A DNA stretch of 45,265 bases from Streptomyces sp. Ncost-T10-10d. GTDB lineage: Bacteria; Actinomycetota; Actinomycetes; Streptomycetales; Streptomycetaceae. Of the stretch, positions 8,395-16,961 are shown in pieces. The notes beneath the pieces are model-generated. The model had not been told where the DNA came from, ran no database searches, and was given only the letters and a program-made list of their open reading frames with translations. How positions within the stretch are numbered: position 1 is the stretch's first letter; each line of letters begins with the position of its first letter. The DNA is taken from contig NZ_FMDF01000202.1 of the NCBI RefSeq assembly GCF_900091955.1, forward strand, positions 1 to 45,265, in the 5' to 3' direction. A program made the position numbers and the translations under genes.

Positions 8395-9171
8395 TCAGTC
8401 GGCTGCGGCCGTCCGGTCGAGGAACCGTCGCAGGCCGGTCCGTACACCGTCTGTGGGGACGGTGGCTGCAAAGCACGCCGCCTCGATTGCCAGGCCCTCG
8501 TCGATCGGCAGGTTGATGCCACGGGTGACCGCGCGCAGGCAGGCCGCCACGGCCGTCGGCGCGTGCCTGATGATCCGCGCGGCCAGGTCCCGCGCAGCGC
8601 CCATGAGCTCGTCGGCCGGTACGACGGTGTTGACTAGACCCAGCTCGGCGGCTCGGGCGGCCGGAATCGGGTCGCCGGTCAGGATCATTTCCAAGCCGCG
8701 CTTGCGGCCGACGTGCCGCGGCAGGCGCTGGGAGCCGCCGAAGGGGGGCGGAAAGCCCAGGGAGATCTCGGGCTTGGCGAAGGTCGCGTGCTCGGCGGCG
8801 ATCGCGAGCGGGGCGGCCTCGGTGATCTCGCAGCCACCACCGTAGGCGAGGCCGTTGACCGCGACGATCACCGGCTTGGGGAACTCCTCGATCCGCCGGG
8901 TCAGCGCGTGGCCCCGGCGGACGATCTCGCGCAGCGCACGTTCGGGCCCGCCGGCGATGCTGGCCGCAAGCGAAGGGATGTCCGCGCCCGCACTGAACGC
9001 CCTGCGCCCGGCGCCGGTCAGGATGACCGCCCGGATGCTGTCTTCGGAGTCGATGAGTTCGAGCTGCGCGAGCAGCGTACGGATCGTCGGATAGTCCAGG
9101 GCGTTGAGCTTCTGCTCCCGGTCGATGGTGATCACTGCGACCTGGTCGTCCTGCTCGATGCGCACGGTCAT
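8395..9171 (-). CDS. Enoyl-CoA hydratase/isomerase (crotonase) family
   Basis: Crotonase-fold enzyme acting on acyl-CoA thioesters (hydration, isomerisation or ring cleavage). The two oxyanion-hole segments are present: AFSAGADIPSL and VNGLAYGGGCEI. Both acidic residues of the hydratase active site are kept, Glu115 in GGCEITEAA and Glu135 in AKPEISLGFPPPFGGSQRL, which favours a hydratase. ATG 9171 with GGAG nine nt upstream gives 258 aa, the usual length; a GTG at 9207 would add 12 residues that do not resemble the family. The gene is divergent from a truncated MocR-type regulator and has an inverted-repeat operator candidate at 9228-9251. Combined with the downstream aldehyde dehydrogenase it suggests acyl-CoA catabolism. 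Confidence 0.9.
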   Translation of the reverse strand: MTVRIEQDDQVAVITIDREQKLNALDYPTIRTLLAQLELIDSEDSIRAVILTGAGRRAFSAGADIPSLAASIAGGPERALREIVRRGHALTRRIEEFPKPVIVAVNGLAYGGGCEITEAAPLAIAAEHATFAKPEISLGFPPPFGGSQRLPRHVGRKRGLEMILTGDPIPAARAAELGLVNTVVPADELMGAARDLAARIIRHAPTAVAACLRAVTRGINLPIDEGLAIEAACFAATVPTDGVRTGLRRFLDRTAAAD

Positions 9172-9227
9172 GCCGGGATACTCCGTTTCGCCTGGGTTCG
9201 GAATCACCGAGGCTACGAGCCGTCATC

Positions 9228-9251
9228 CAGGACGATCCATTAATTGTCCTG
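9228..9251. promoter_or_regulatory. Inverted repeat, putative MocR/GntR operator
   Basis: CAGGAC (9228-9233) and GTCCTG (9246-9251) form a 6-12-6 dyad in the divergent region. The left 19 bp match 15 of 19 with a site at 11312-11330 directly before the intact MocR gene, which suggests a common regulator. Confidence 0.45.
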
Positions 9252-9305
9252 CATACAATGGAGCTCGTCTCCCATCCTCCTCCGCGACGGACAGCAAGTG
9301 CCGCA

Positions 9306-9680
9306 TGCGACCGTCCTCCTACAAGGCCGTCGTCCACGAGTTCGCCGCAGCCATCCGCTCCGGCGCGATCCCGGTCGGCACCCGGTTCCCGACACACCGC
9401 GCTCTCGCGCGCGAGTGGCGGATCGCGCTGGCCACGGCCACCCGCGTCTACGCCGAACTGGCCGCTTTGGGCCTGGTCGTTGGAGAGCCGGGCCGGGGAC
9501 CGTTCGTCCGGGTGCGCTCCGGCTACGAAGGGCTCGAACCACCACGCACTCTGCCGGTGCCCCGGATTGACGGACCTGTCGTTCAACCAGCCCCTGGCCC
9601 CCGTGCAGGTCGACCAACTGCGGCACGCCCTGCGCACCATGGCGATGTCGGGAGACGTCGAGGGCGGTGACCTCATCCGG
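9306..9680 (+). pseudogene. Truncated, frameshifted GntR/MocR-type regulator
   Basis: The N-terminal part repeats the winged-helix domain of the intact regulator at 9965-11302: FAAAIRSGAIPVGTRFPTHR, then LATATRVYAELAALGLVVGE. The frame shifts near 9560, after which LTDLSFNQPLAPVQVDQLRH matches the same linker of the intact paralogue (LADLSFNQPLAPDQSDQLRH). Homology stops near 9680, so the whole aminotransferase domain is missing. It is a dead paralogue, probably once the dedicated regulator of the crotonase operon. The intact copy may have taken over, as both promoters share a motif. Confidence 0.8.
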
Positions 9681-9964
9681 TACAACGATCGCGAGACGGG
9701 CTTGGCGGGTGTCCCACCAGTTCGAGCAGAACGAGGCTGTCCACGTCCAGGTCGTGCTCCAGCACGGCGCGCCCTGGCGGGCGTATTCCTCACGGGTCAG
9801 CCCGGTGGTTCAGGTCGGGGCCTCAGTGGTCACCCCGGCTGTGTCCACGCTCATCCCGCCCGTCACGCGGCGCTGCCCGTACGAGTGAGGAGGCCGGATC
9901 TGGCAGTCCGTTTCCAGCGGGCCTGTGGGCCGGGCCCGCGGCGGCCGCTCGCGTGCTTGTCGGC

Positions 9965-11302
9965 TCAGGCAAGCCGAACCGCTTCGCGGATTTGCCTGAG
10001 TACCGCGGTGAGTACGTCGATGCCTGGTGTGGCCAGTGCAAGACGTATCGCGTTGGGTGCGTGCCGTGTTGCTGCGAAGGCTTCGGCTGTGGAGACGAGG
10101 ATCCCGTTCTCGGCGAGACGGTGGGCGACGATGTCGCTTCTGAGCTCGTCGGGCAGCGGCAGCCAACCCCAGTAGGAGCCGGGATGGCCTATGAGACCGA
10201 GATCCGTGAGCTCGCGGCGGGCGATGGCCTGGCGTTGGCGGGCGTCCTCACGTCGGGTTTTCTCCAGGCGCGCAACGGTTCCGTCGCGCAGCCATCGCGT
10301 GGTGAGGGCGGTGGCGATGCTGGGAACTCCCCAGCTGGATGCCCGAAGTGCCCGGGTGACAGTGGACAGGTGCTGTCGTGGTGTGACGATGTGTCCGGCG
10401 CGCAGTCCGGTGGAGAGGTTCTTCGACAGGCTGCCGACGTAGAAGGTGCGCTCCGGGGCCAGGACCTGGAGCGGCGGTGGTGCGTCCGGGACGAGGAAGC
10501 TGTAGGTGCCGTCCTCGACGAGGACACAGTCGTACCGGCGGGCGATTTCGACGATCCGGTTCCGGGCCGCGGTATCGAGTGTGAACCCGAGCGGGTTGTG
10601 CAGGTCCGGCATCACATAGATCGCCGAGACCGGGCGTTCCCGGCAGAGCGCCTCGAGGCTGTCGGGGTCGCTGCCGGCGGGACCGCAGGGGAGGGGGGCG
10701 AGCTCGATACGGCGGACTCCGGCAAGGAGCTTCACGCCGGGATACGTCAATGCGTCGACGGCCACGACTTCGCCGGGCGAGGCAATGCTGCTCAGGACAG
10801 TGTCGAGGGCGTGCTGGGCCCCGCCCGTCAGGAGCACCCGGGCAGGAGGGACGTCGATGCCACGATCCAGCAGGTACGTGGCCATGGCCGCCCGGTCGCC
10901 ACCACGTCCGCCGGGTGGCTGCTGCGCGAGAAGCGCGCCCAGGTCGCCCTGAGTCGAGAGTTCACGCAGGGCGTGACGGAGCTGATCGCTCTGGTCCGGT
11001 GCGAGTGGCTGGTTGAACGAGAGGTCGGCCAGCCGGGCCCCGGCGGGCAGGCGACGGGGGTCGGTGCCGCCGAAGCCGCTCAGGTCGCGGACGTAGGTGC
11101 CCCTGCCCGGCTCGCCCACCACGAGGCCGGCAGCCGCCAGCTCCCGGTAAACCTTCGTGGCCGTCGCCAGCGCGATGCCGCGCTCCCGTGCGAGATCCCG
11201 GTGGGTGGGCAGCCGAGTGCCCGCCGGGATGGTCCCGGCGCGGACGGCCGTGGCGATCTCGTCCGCGATGGACCGGAAACGCTCGACCCGCACGGCCACC
11301 AT
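9965..11302 (-). CDS. MocR-family transcriptional regulator (GntR wHTH + aminotransferase domain)
   Basis: A PLP-dependent regulator of 445 aa. Residues 5-72 are a GntR winged helix (AGTIPAGTRLPTHRDLARER, then LATATKVYRELAAAGLVVGE). Residues about 95-445 are a fold-type I aminotransferase domain with LLTGGAQHALD, MPDLHNPLGF, VEDGTYSFL and SLSKNLSTGLRAG, where Lys294 should hold PLP. MocR regulators generally use the aminotransferase domain as a ligand sensor and are often divergent from their target. Here the divergent frame at 11399 is short and looks truncated. A dyad at 11338-11350 and a 19-bp motif at 11312-11330 lie in the promoter region. The motif recurs before the crotonase gene, so regulation of that operon is a testable inference. 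Confidence 0.9.
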   Translation of the reverse strand: MVAVRVERFRSIADEIATAVRAGTIPAGTRLPTHRDLARERGIALATATKVYRELAAAGLVVGEPGRGTYVRDLSGFGGTDPRRLPAGARLADLSFNQPLAPDQSDQLRHALRELSTQGDLGALLAQQPPGGRGGDRAAMATYLLDRGIDVPPARVLLTGGAQHALDTVLSSIASPGEVVAVDALTYPGVKLLAGVRRIELAPLPCGPAGSDPDSLEALCRERPVSAIYVMPDLHNPLGFTLDTAARNRIVEIARRYDCVLVEDGTYSFLVPDAPPPLQVLAPERTFYVGSLSKNLSTGLRAGHIVTPRQHLSTVTRALRASSWGVPSIATALTTRWLRDGTVARLEKTRREDARQRQAIARRELTDLGLIGHPGSYWGWLPLPDELRSDIVAHRLAENGILVSTAEAFAATRHAPNAIRLALATPGIDVLTAVLRQIREAVRLA

Positions 11303-11311
11303 CCCTGTAGT

Positions 11312-11353
11312 CAGGACAATTCCTTGATTGCATCACTGTACGGTCCGTACCGT
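11312..11353. promoter_or_regulatory. MocR divergent promoter region with motif copy and dyad
   Basis: CAGGACAATTCCTTGATTG (11312-11330) resembles the motif at 9228-9246. GTACG-GTC-CGTAC (11338-11350) is a perfect 5-3-5 dyad, followed by an ACCGT that extends a second overlapping repeat. Both lie between the MocR start and the divergent small frame. Confidence 0.45.
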
Positions 11354-11398
11354 CCGGGACATCCATCGAGACCCAACGAGAGTCGAGGAGTTGCGCCC

Positions 11399-11617
11399 GT
11401 GCCCGGATCCGACACGGCACTGCCGGTGCCGGCATACCTGCGCCGTAAACTCACGGGGACGCTGCGGCCGGGAGACCGGACCCACATGCGGTATCCGACG
11501 CCCATCTCCGACCTGCTCGGCTTCCGCAGGCAGGCTTGTTGTCACCGATGCCTGCCCGGGTGCATCAGCCATGCACCCGGGAGAGTGTCAGTGGCGTCGG
11601 CTTGGATGTCTTCATGA
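11399..11617 (+). pseudogene. Short frame divergent from MocR, probably truncated target gene
   Basis: A GTG start at 11399 follows GAGGAG with an 8-nt spacer, an excellent ribosome site. The first 40 residues look like ordinary protein (DTALPVPAYLRRKLTGTLRP, then THMRYPTPISDLLGFRRQ). After about residue 43 the sequence becomes Cys/Ser-rich and implausible (ACCHRCLPGCISH). This suggests the true gene was cut near 11530 and joined to foreign DNA. No family was recognised. Position opposite MocR makes it a candidate remnant of the regulated gene. Confidence 0.4.
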
Positions 11618-11941
11618 CTGTTCATGATGCCGCCCGATCGCTTCCCGACATCCCGGTGTGGTCGTCGAGATCGGCTATCCCATCGATGCTGAGTTGTCAG
11701 CTGACACAGCCTGACGTGGGTTTCTACTGCCCTTTCCAACCCAGCGTGATGTCCTGCCATGGCCTCATGGAATCGCCTCAGCGAGCCAGAGGCCCCGATC
11801 TTCGTCACTGGTGACGGAAAGGATGCCGAATTGCCGCGTGCCTCACTGGTGACAACTAGGCTGCTTCAACCAATCCCGCCTGCGGTTCGGTGCGGCGGGC
11901 ATGTCAGCCTGGTGTGCTGGCATGCAGAGTAGGGAGGCGAG
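11618..11941. other. Intergenic region upstream of lipoprotein with two palindromic sites
   Basis: No gene is supported. GTCACTGGTGAC (11804-11815, perfect palindrome) recurs with its core TCACTGGTGA at 11843-11852, 38 bp further on. The second copy sits just before a possible -10 box TAGGCT (11857-11862), so both may be operators of the lipoprotein gene. Confidence 0.45.
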
Positions 11942-12700
11942 GTGTTGATGGATACATTCCGATTCTCCGCGGTTGCCGGGGCTGTGTGTGTGGCCGTCAT
12001 CTGCGCGGGTTGTAGCTCGCAGTCGGCGGAGCAGCCGGCGGCCGGGACGCCGGCGGGGAGGTCGGCCGCAGCGGCCAGTCCCGCCGCCAGCCCGTCGCCG
12101 GTGACGCCTGCGACCCCGACCGTGGACCCGAACGTGGTGCCGGGGTCGGTCCTGAAGACCTACCTGCCGACCAACAGCACCCTGCCTACGGGCTGGAAGC
12201 TGTCCTCCGTCTTCACGGAGGCGGACAGCGGCCCGACGCAGATGCCGCGATCCGCCGCTCCCAGCCCGACAATGCTCTCCGACTGTGACCAACTGGCCGG
12301 CCACGGAACGGGAGCGGCCGTCGGCAGCCCGGCCGCGTACGCCAGCGTGGGGGTCGTCGACTCGTCGTCCCACGAGGTCGGGGTCGCGGTGAACTCCTAC
12401 CCCGCGGGTGACGCTGCGAGGGTGCTCAGCAGGCTGAAGGTGCTGGAGGGCGTCTGCGGGAGCACCTATGAGCAGAGCTCCTCGGGGCAGCTCAGCCCGG
12501 TGACGGTGACGGTCAGCGCGGTTGACGGCCCGGCGGAGGGAGGCGTGCTCGTCAAGGTCGACCGGACCATTTACGTCGGTCAGAAGTTCGTCGTGATGCA
12601 GATCGGTGACCGGGTGCTGTCCGTGAGTTCCGACAACAAGTACGGCAAATTCGCCGATGTTGTTGCACTGGCGAAGGCCATAGCCCCGCGGGTGAAGTAA
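11942..12700 (+). CDS. Secreted lipoprotein, unknown function
   Basis: A 252-aa protein with a lipoprotein signal peptide: a short N-terminus, a hydrophobic stretch (FSAVAGAVCVAVICAGC) and a lipobox ending at Cys24, followed by a Ser/Ala/Pro-rich low-complexity linker to about residue 60. The rest (about 65-252) is a single globular domain with two cysteines (SDCDQLAG and EGVCGSTYE) that could form a disulfide, ending FADVVALAKAIAPRVK. It should be anchored outside the membrane. Several starts are possible near AGGGAGG at 11931-11937: GTG 11942, TTG 11945 and ATG 11948; the choice changes only two residues. The pattern resembles actinobacterial sensor-domain lipoproteins, but no specific function is assigned. 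Confidence 0.8.
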   Translation: MLMDTFRFSAVAGAVCVAVICAGCSSQSAEQPAAGTPAGRSAAAASPAASPSPVTPATPTVDPNVVPGSVLKTYLPTNSTLPTGWKLSSVFTEADSGPTQMPRSAAPSPTMLSDCDQLAGHGTGAAVGSPAAYASVGVVDSSSHEVGVAVNSYPAGDAARVLSRLKVLEGVCGSTYEQSSSGQLSPVTVTVSAVDGPAEGGVLVKVDRTIYVGQKFVVMQIGDRVLSVSSDNKYGKFADVVALAKAIAPRVK

Positions 12701-12714
12701 AGCCGGGATGGTGG

Positions 12715-13165
12715 CCCTTCCTGGTCACCATCACCGGGAGCATCACGTCCCAGGGCGTTCTGCGCGACGGCCGCGGCTTCGCAGAGCTCACTCCGCCGCA
12801 CCAGGACGGTCTTGTGCTCCATCGAGACCAGTGGCCGACCCTTTTGCCCCGCGGCGACCTACCGCCCGATCGCCTCGGCACGGCCTTCGTACTTCTTCAG
12901 CTTCTCCTGGTGAGCCGCCGTCTCCGCGGCCAGACGCTCCTCTGCCCGGGCCACCATCCGCTCCGCAGCCTCGACCTTGATTCTGATCTCGTTGGGTGAG
13001 GGCAGAGCGCGTTCATACAGCTTCTCCTTGGCCGAGCGGGCTCGCGTGAGCCGATCGCACGGGCGGGACAAAGAAGGCCAGTCATCGTTTGAGGCGCCGC
13101 GGTCGATTCCTTCGGAGTCGTTGGCCTCCACGCTTCGCGCGTGAGCAAGCGCATCGTCCATCAGC
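12715..13165 (-). mobile_element. IS1182-like transposase remnant
   Basis: Minus-strand frames carry ERMVARAEERLAAETAAHQE, then KLKKYEGRAEAIG, and after a frame change MEHKTVLVRRSEL. This is the charged coiled segment and following PPVPMEEH-like segment found in the middle of actinobacterial IS1182-type transposases. Both ends and the catalytic region are missing. It fills the gap between the lipoprotein and TetR genes. Confidence 0.45.
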
Positions 13166-13188
13166 GCCCAGACGCCGCGCCGCAGTGA

Positions 13189-13791
13189 TCAGCCCTCCGG
13201 AAAGAACCGCTCGACGGCCGGTCGCAGCCGGGTGGTTTCGAAGTCGTCGATGGGCAGCGCGAGTTGCTCCAAAAGCAGACCATTGATGATGGTCAGCAGA
13301 TCCGCAGCGTCGGCCTCGGGGTCTGCGGATCCGGCCCCGCGCAGTTCGCCGGCGAAGGCCGCCCGCTGGGCGACTCCCCATTCGTTGAGGCTGGCCCGTA
13401 GCTGGTGGCGGCGAGCGACTTCCAGGAAGAACTCGTACCGGGCGATGCCGGAGTCCCGGTCATGGGCCAGGGATCCGGTCACGTACTGCACGATGCGGGT
13501 GATCCGCTGCGGGATATCGACGTCCGGCAGCTGGTGGAACAGTACGCGCACCTCATCGATCTGCCGGGTGGCCAGTCGTCGCAGGGCTTCGTCGAGCAAC
13601 TGGTCGAGGGTGCCGAAGTGGTAGCGGGCGATGCCGTGGGTGGTGCCGGCCTCCGCCGCGATAGCCCGGTGGGTCAAGGCGCGCGCGCCTTCCCGTGCCA
13701 GCAGTCGGGTCGCGGCGTCCAGGAGAGCTTCGCGGCGGGCGGCCCCTCGGTCCGTCTGCGGCTCGCGCATGGGCGTTGTCACGGAGTTCAT
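13189..13791 (-). CDS. TetR-family regulator of the UbiX/UbiD catabolic operon
   Basis: A 200-aa TetR repressor. The N-terminal HTH (residues about 18-65) reads RREALLDAATRLLAREGARA, then LTHRAIAAEAGTTHGIARYH and FGTLDQLLDEAL. The C-terminal ligand-binding half is typical (FLEVARRHQLRASLNEW, LLLEQLALPIDDF). A strong ribosome site is not obvious; ATG 13791 is used, with ATG 13770 as an alternative. The gene is divergent from the amidohydrolase gene, and a perfect 16-bp palindrome (13818-13833) lies 27 bp before its start. It most likely represses itself and the operon from 13888. A long open frame continues upstream on this strand but is antisense to the amidohydrolase. Confidence 0.88.
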   Translation of the reverse strand: MNSVTTPMREPQTDRGAARREALLDAATRLLAREGARALTHRAIAAEAGTTHGIARYHFGTLDQLLDEALRRLATRQIDEVRVLFHQLPDVDIPQRITRIVQYVTGSLAHDRDSGIARYEFFLEVARRHQLRASLNEWGVAQRAAFAGELRGAGSADPEADAADLLTIINGLLLEQLALPIDDFETTRLRPAVERFFPEG

Positions 13792-13817
13792 CGTACCGGC
13801 GTGGACGGCGAAAGTTT

Positions 13818-13833
13818 TTCTCCATATGGAGAA
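13818..13833. promoter_or_regulatory. TetR operator, perfect 16-bp palindrome
   Basis: TTCTCCATATGGAGAA reads the same on both strands and lies in the TetR/amidohydrolase divergent region. A -10-like TACCGT follows at 13843-13848, so a bound repressor would block the operon promoter. Confidence 0.7.
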
Positions 13834-13887
13834 CTTCTGCGCTACCGTGTGTTCATCCGACACCACCGTCAACCGCGGAGGGAAGCT

Positions 13888-15633
13888 ATGACCAGCACGA
13901 TCATCACAGGTGGGCGGGTGCGTACGCTCGATCCGAGCGCACCCGAGGCCGAGGCGCTGGTGCTGTCCGGCGGGCGCGTGCTCGCTGTGGGGGACCGGGA
14001 CGCCATGGTGGAAGCGGCGGGGCCCGACGCCCGACAGATCGATGCCGAAGGCGGCGTAGTGATGCCCGGCCTGATCGACACCCATCCGCATGTCGTGCAT
14101 TTCGGGACGATGGCGGGCGGGCTCGTCGACCTCGCCGACGCTGTCGATCACGCGGACATCGTGGCGCGCATCCGGGCCGAGGCCGCGAACACGCCACCGG
14201 GGAAGTGGATTATGTGCACACCGGTCGGTGAGCCGCACTACTTCATACGCCGTTCGGAACGAGACCTGGCCGAACGGCGTCTGCCCGATCGATGGACCCT
14301 CGACTCGGCGACCGACGCCCATCCGGTGCTGATCCAGGCGTGGGCGCCGCGCATGCCGAACGTGGTCGCGTTCAACAGCGCGGGCCTGCGCGCGGTCGGG
14401 CTCACCTCGTTCATCCCCGACCGGGTCTGCGACGTCGAGATCGACAAGAACGAAGCCGGTGACCTGACCGGAATCCTGCGCGGACCTGTCACCAACTACT
14501 ACACCTACGACCCCTTCTGGGGACAGATCCTGACCAAGCTGCCGAAACCGAGCGTGGAGAACGCTGTCGCCGGTACGACCGCGGAGCTGGCGCGCTATGC
14601 GGCGCAGGGCGTGACCACCGTGTACGAGGGGCACGCGATGGAACCGGAACACATCGCGCTCTACCGACAGCTGCGCGCGACCGACGCCCTCCCCCTTCGC
14701 GTGATGGCGACGCTGGACGCCGAGTCGGTCATCTTCTATCCGTTCGACCCGCTGCCGCACGGCGAATTCGCCGCTCGCCTCGGGCAGCTCGTCGCCGAGA
14801 TCTCGGATGATGGCGACGACATGCTGCGGGTCAGCGGGCTCACGCTCAGCCCGGGCGGCCCCTGTTTCTCGGGATTCTTCGCGACCTACGAGCCCTACGC
14901 GGACCCCTTCGGCCGACCTACCCGTGGCGTGCGATTCCTGTCCCTGGACAAGGAGGACACCTTCATCAGGTTCTGTGCCACCAACGGCATCCGCGCGAAC
15001 CTGTGCCTCGGCGCGTACCGCGAGCACGACGATTTTCTCGACATCGCGGAACGCGTTGTGCGGGAACACGATTTCCGTGATCAGCGCTGGATTCTCCAGC
15101 ATGCCATGACGATCACGCCGAAGCAGGCCCGCCGATACGCGGAACTCGGTTTCCAGGTCACGACCAGCGCGGGATTCGCCTGGGGCAAAGGCGCGATGTA
15201 CGGCGAGCGCATGGGAACTCACGTCTGGCGCGACCTGGAGCCGCTGCGCCGTCTCACCGATATCGGGCTTGATCTGGCGGGCGGTTCGGACTGGGGGCCG
15301 AAGAATCCGTGGGAGCAGATCGAACTGGCGCAGACGCACCGCTTCGCGGGCAGCGATCACCGCAATGACGGGCCGGATCAGAAGCTTTCGCGCACCGAGG
15401 CGCTGCGCATGTGGACGACGGGGGCGGCGAGCGTGCTCGGCTGGCCCGAGATCGGTTCGCTCGCGCCGGGAAACCATGCGGACCTGGTGATCGTGGATCG
15501 CGATCCGGTGACCTGCCCGGTGGAAGACCTTCGTGGTACCAGGGTGCTGCGGACGCTCGTGGGCGGAAGGACCGTCCATGACAGCGGGGAACTCTCCTGC
15601 CCGCCCGAGGGGACGCAGGCGGCGACGTCATGA
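13888..15633 (+). CDS. Amidohydrolase, YtcJ-like (Amidohydro_3)
   Basis: A 581-aa metal-dependent amidohydrolase. GLIDTHPHVVHF gives the HxH metal pair (His66, His68). The N-terminal ITGGRVRTLDP beta segment and the C-terminal ADLVIVDRDPVTCPVEDL/VLRTLVGGRTV segment form the usual composite sandwich. LAGGSDWGPKNPWEQI carries the late Asp metal ligand. GCGGAGGGAAGCT before ATG 13888 is a strong ribosome site. Members of this group hydrolyse C-N bonds of amides or cyclic amides. It is the first gene of an operon, with a 4-nt ATGA overlap to the M20 gene. The substrate is unknown; neighbours suggest an N-substituted aromatic or heteroaromatic compound. Confidence 0.9.
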   Translation: MTSTIITGGRVRTLDPSAPEAEALVLSGGRVLAVGDRDAMVEAAGPDARQIDAEGGVVMPGLIDTHPHVVHFGTMAGGLVDLADAVDHADIVARIRAEAANTPPGKWIMCTPVGEPHYFIRRSERDLAERRLPDRWTLDSATDAHPVLIQAWAPRMPNVVAFNSAGLRAVGLTSFIPDRVCDVEIDKNEAGDLTGILRGPVTNYYTYDPFWGQILTKLPKPSVENAVAGTTAELARYAAQGVTTVYEGHAMEPEHIALYRQLRATDALPLRVMATLDAESVIFYPFDPLPHGEFAARLGQLVAEISDDGDDMLRVSGLTLSPGGPCFSGFFATYEPYADPFGRPTRGVRFLSLDKEDTFIRFCATNGIRANLCLGAYREHDDFLDIAERVVREHDFRDQRWILQHAMTITPKQARRYAELGFQVTTSAGFAWGKGAMYGERMGTHVWRDLEPLRRLTDIGLDLAGGSDWGPKNPWEQIELAQTHRFAGSDHRNDGPDQKLSRTEALRMWTTGAASVLGWPEIGSLAPGNHADLVIVDRDPVTCPVEDLRGTRVLRTLVGGRTVHDSGELSCPPEGTQAATS

Positions 15634-16961
15634 CCGCCGACCCGGCGAACCGGGTGCTCGCCCGCATCGACAGCATGCGCGAGGAGATGGTGGCCACGCT
15701 CGCAGAGGCCGTCTCCATCCGAAGCGTGAACCCGACCTACCCGGATCAGGACTATGACGATCTGGTCGGTGGCGAAACGGAGGTCTCCCGGTTGCTGGCG
15801 AGGCTGTACCGGCAGGCCGGCGCGGAGACCGAGCTGTTCGGCGAGGTGCCGGGCCGGGACAACGTGGTCGGCGTGGTACGCGGCAGTGGCGGCGGGCGCT
15901 CACTGATCTTCAACGGCCATGTCGACGTCGTACCGGCGGACGACTCCGTGCAATGGGCCCACGACCCCTTCACGGCGTTCATCGACGAGACCCATGTCTG
16001 GGGCCGGGGATCGGCGGACATGAAGAGCGGACTGATCGCGCAGGCCTTCGCCGCCAGAGCACTGACCGAGACCGGGACACGACTGCGGGGTGACCTGATC
16101 CTGCAGGGAGTGGTCGGCGAGGAGAACCTCGAACACCATCTGGGGACCTCCGCCGTCCTGGGCCGTGGCTTCACCGCCGACGCGGCGATCATCGCTGAGC
16201 CCACCGGTGCCGACCGGCCATTGACAGTCATGCCGGCCACTCCCGGCGTGCTGATCATGCGCATCGCGGTGACAGGGCGCAGCGGGCACGCGTCGATGCG
16301 CTCACGCATGCGTGCCCAGATGGTGGCCGACGAACACGCCGCCGACCCCGTCGCCGCCAGCGCGATCGATGCCGCTCTGCGCATCCACGACGGGCTGCGC
16401 CGGCTCGAGGCCGAATGGGTCGAGAGCCGGACGGACCCGCTTTTCGACAAGGGCCAGTTCACCATCGGTCTGAACGTGGTCGATGGCGCCGCGCACGGCA
16501 GCCGCAACGTCGCGTTCATCCCCGACAGGACGACCCTCGAATACGCGATCTTCTACCCGCCCGCGACAGGCGTGCCCGAGATCCGGTCGGAGATCGTGCA
16601 CACGGTGCGGGACATCGTGCGGCAAGATGCCTGGCTGCGCGTCAACCCTCCGCGCATCGACTGGCCGATGCACTATCCGGGCGGGCGGACCGACCGGGAT
16701 CATCCGCTCTGCCGAACGGTTCGCGCCGCTCGCGAGCAAGCGGCCCTCGGTACCTCGTTCGCCGGCCCGGGCGATGTGCTGCCGTTCCCCTCGGCCTCCG
16801 ATCTCACATGGTTCACCGCCGTCGGCATACCCGCCGTCGGGCTGGGGCCGGGCGCCCATGTCATGGCACACGCCGTCGATGAACGGTGCGCGATTGACGA
16901 GATGGTCGGTGCCGCGAAGGCATACGCGGTGGCGGCGATCGAGTGGTGCGGTGCGGCATGA
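15630..16961 (+). CDS. M20-family metallohydrolase (ArgE/DapE-like)
   Basis: A 443-aa zinc hydrolase of the M20 family, which removes acyl groups from amino acids or cleaves related amides. Metal and catalytic residues are visible: FNGHVDVVP (His97, catalytic Asp99), GRGSADMKSG (Asp130), VVGEENLEHH (Glu164/Glu165) and IIAEPTGADR (Glu190). A late His is in HVMAHAVDERC. The dimerisation insert lies at about 195-330. The start codon overlaps the amidohydrolase stop and its own stop overlaps the next start (ATGA both times), showing translational coupling. Length is usual for the family. It probably performs a second amide hydrolysis in the same pathway. Confidence 0.9.
   Translation: MTADPANRVLARIDSMREEMVATLAEAVSIRSVNPTYPDQDYDDLVGGETEVSRLLARLYRQAGAETELFGEVPGRDNVVGVVRGSGGGRSLIFNGHVDVVPADDSVQWAHDPFTAFIDETHVWGRGSADMKSGLIAQAFAARALTETGTRLRGDLILQGVVGEENLEHHLGTSAVLGRGFTADAAIIAEPTGADRPLTVMPATPGVLIMRIAVTGRSGHASMRSRMRAQMVADEHAADPVAASAIDAALRIHDGLRRLEAEWVESRTDPLFDKGQFTIGLNVVDGAAHGSRNVAFIPDRTTLEYAIFYPPATGVPEIRSEIVHTVRDIVRQDAWLRVNPPRIDWPMHYPGGRTDRDHPLCRTVRAAREQAALGTSFAGPGDVLPFPSASDLTWFTAVGIPAVGLGPGAHVMAHAVDERCAIDEMVGAAKAYAVAAIEWCGAA

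Noticed and set aside
9720..9800. Minus-strand segment AVLEHDLDVDSLVLLELV resembling an acyl carrier protein DSL motif.
   Set aside because: It is only about 25 residues, has a frame change directly upstream and no start or stop context; too short to call.
13792..15579. Minus-strand frame extending the TetR protein to nearly 800 residues.
   Set aside because: The extension is antisense to the amidohydrolase; TetR homology begins only at 13791.
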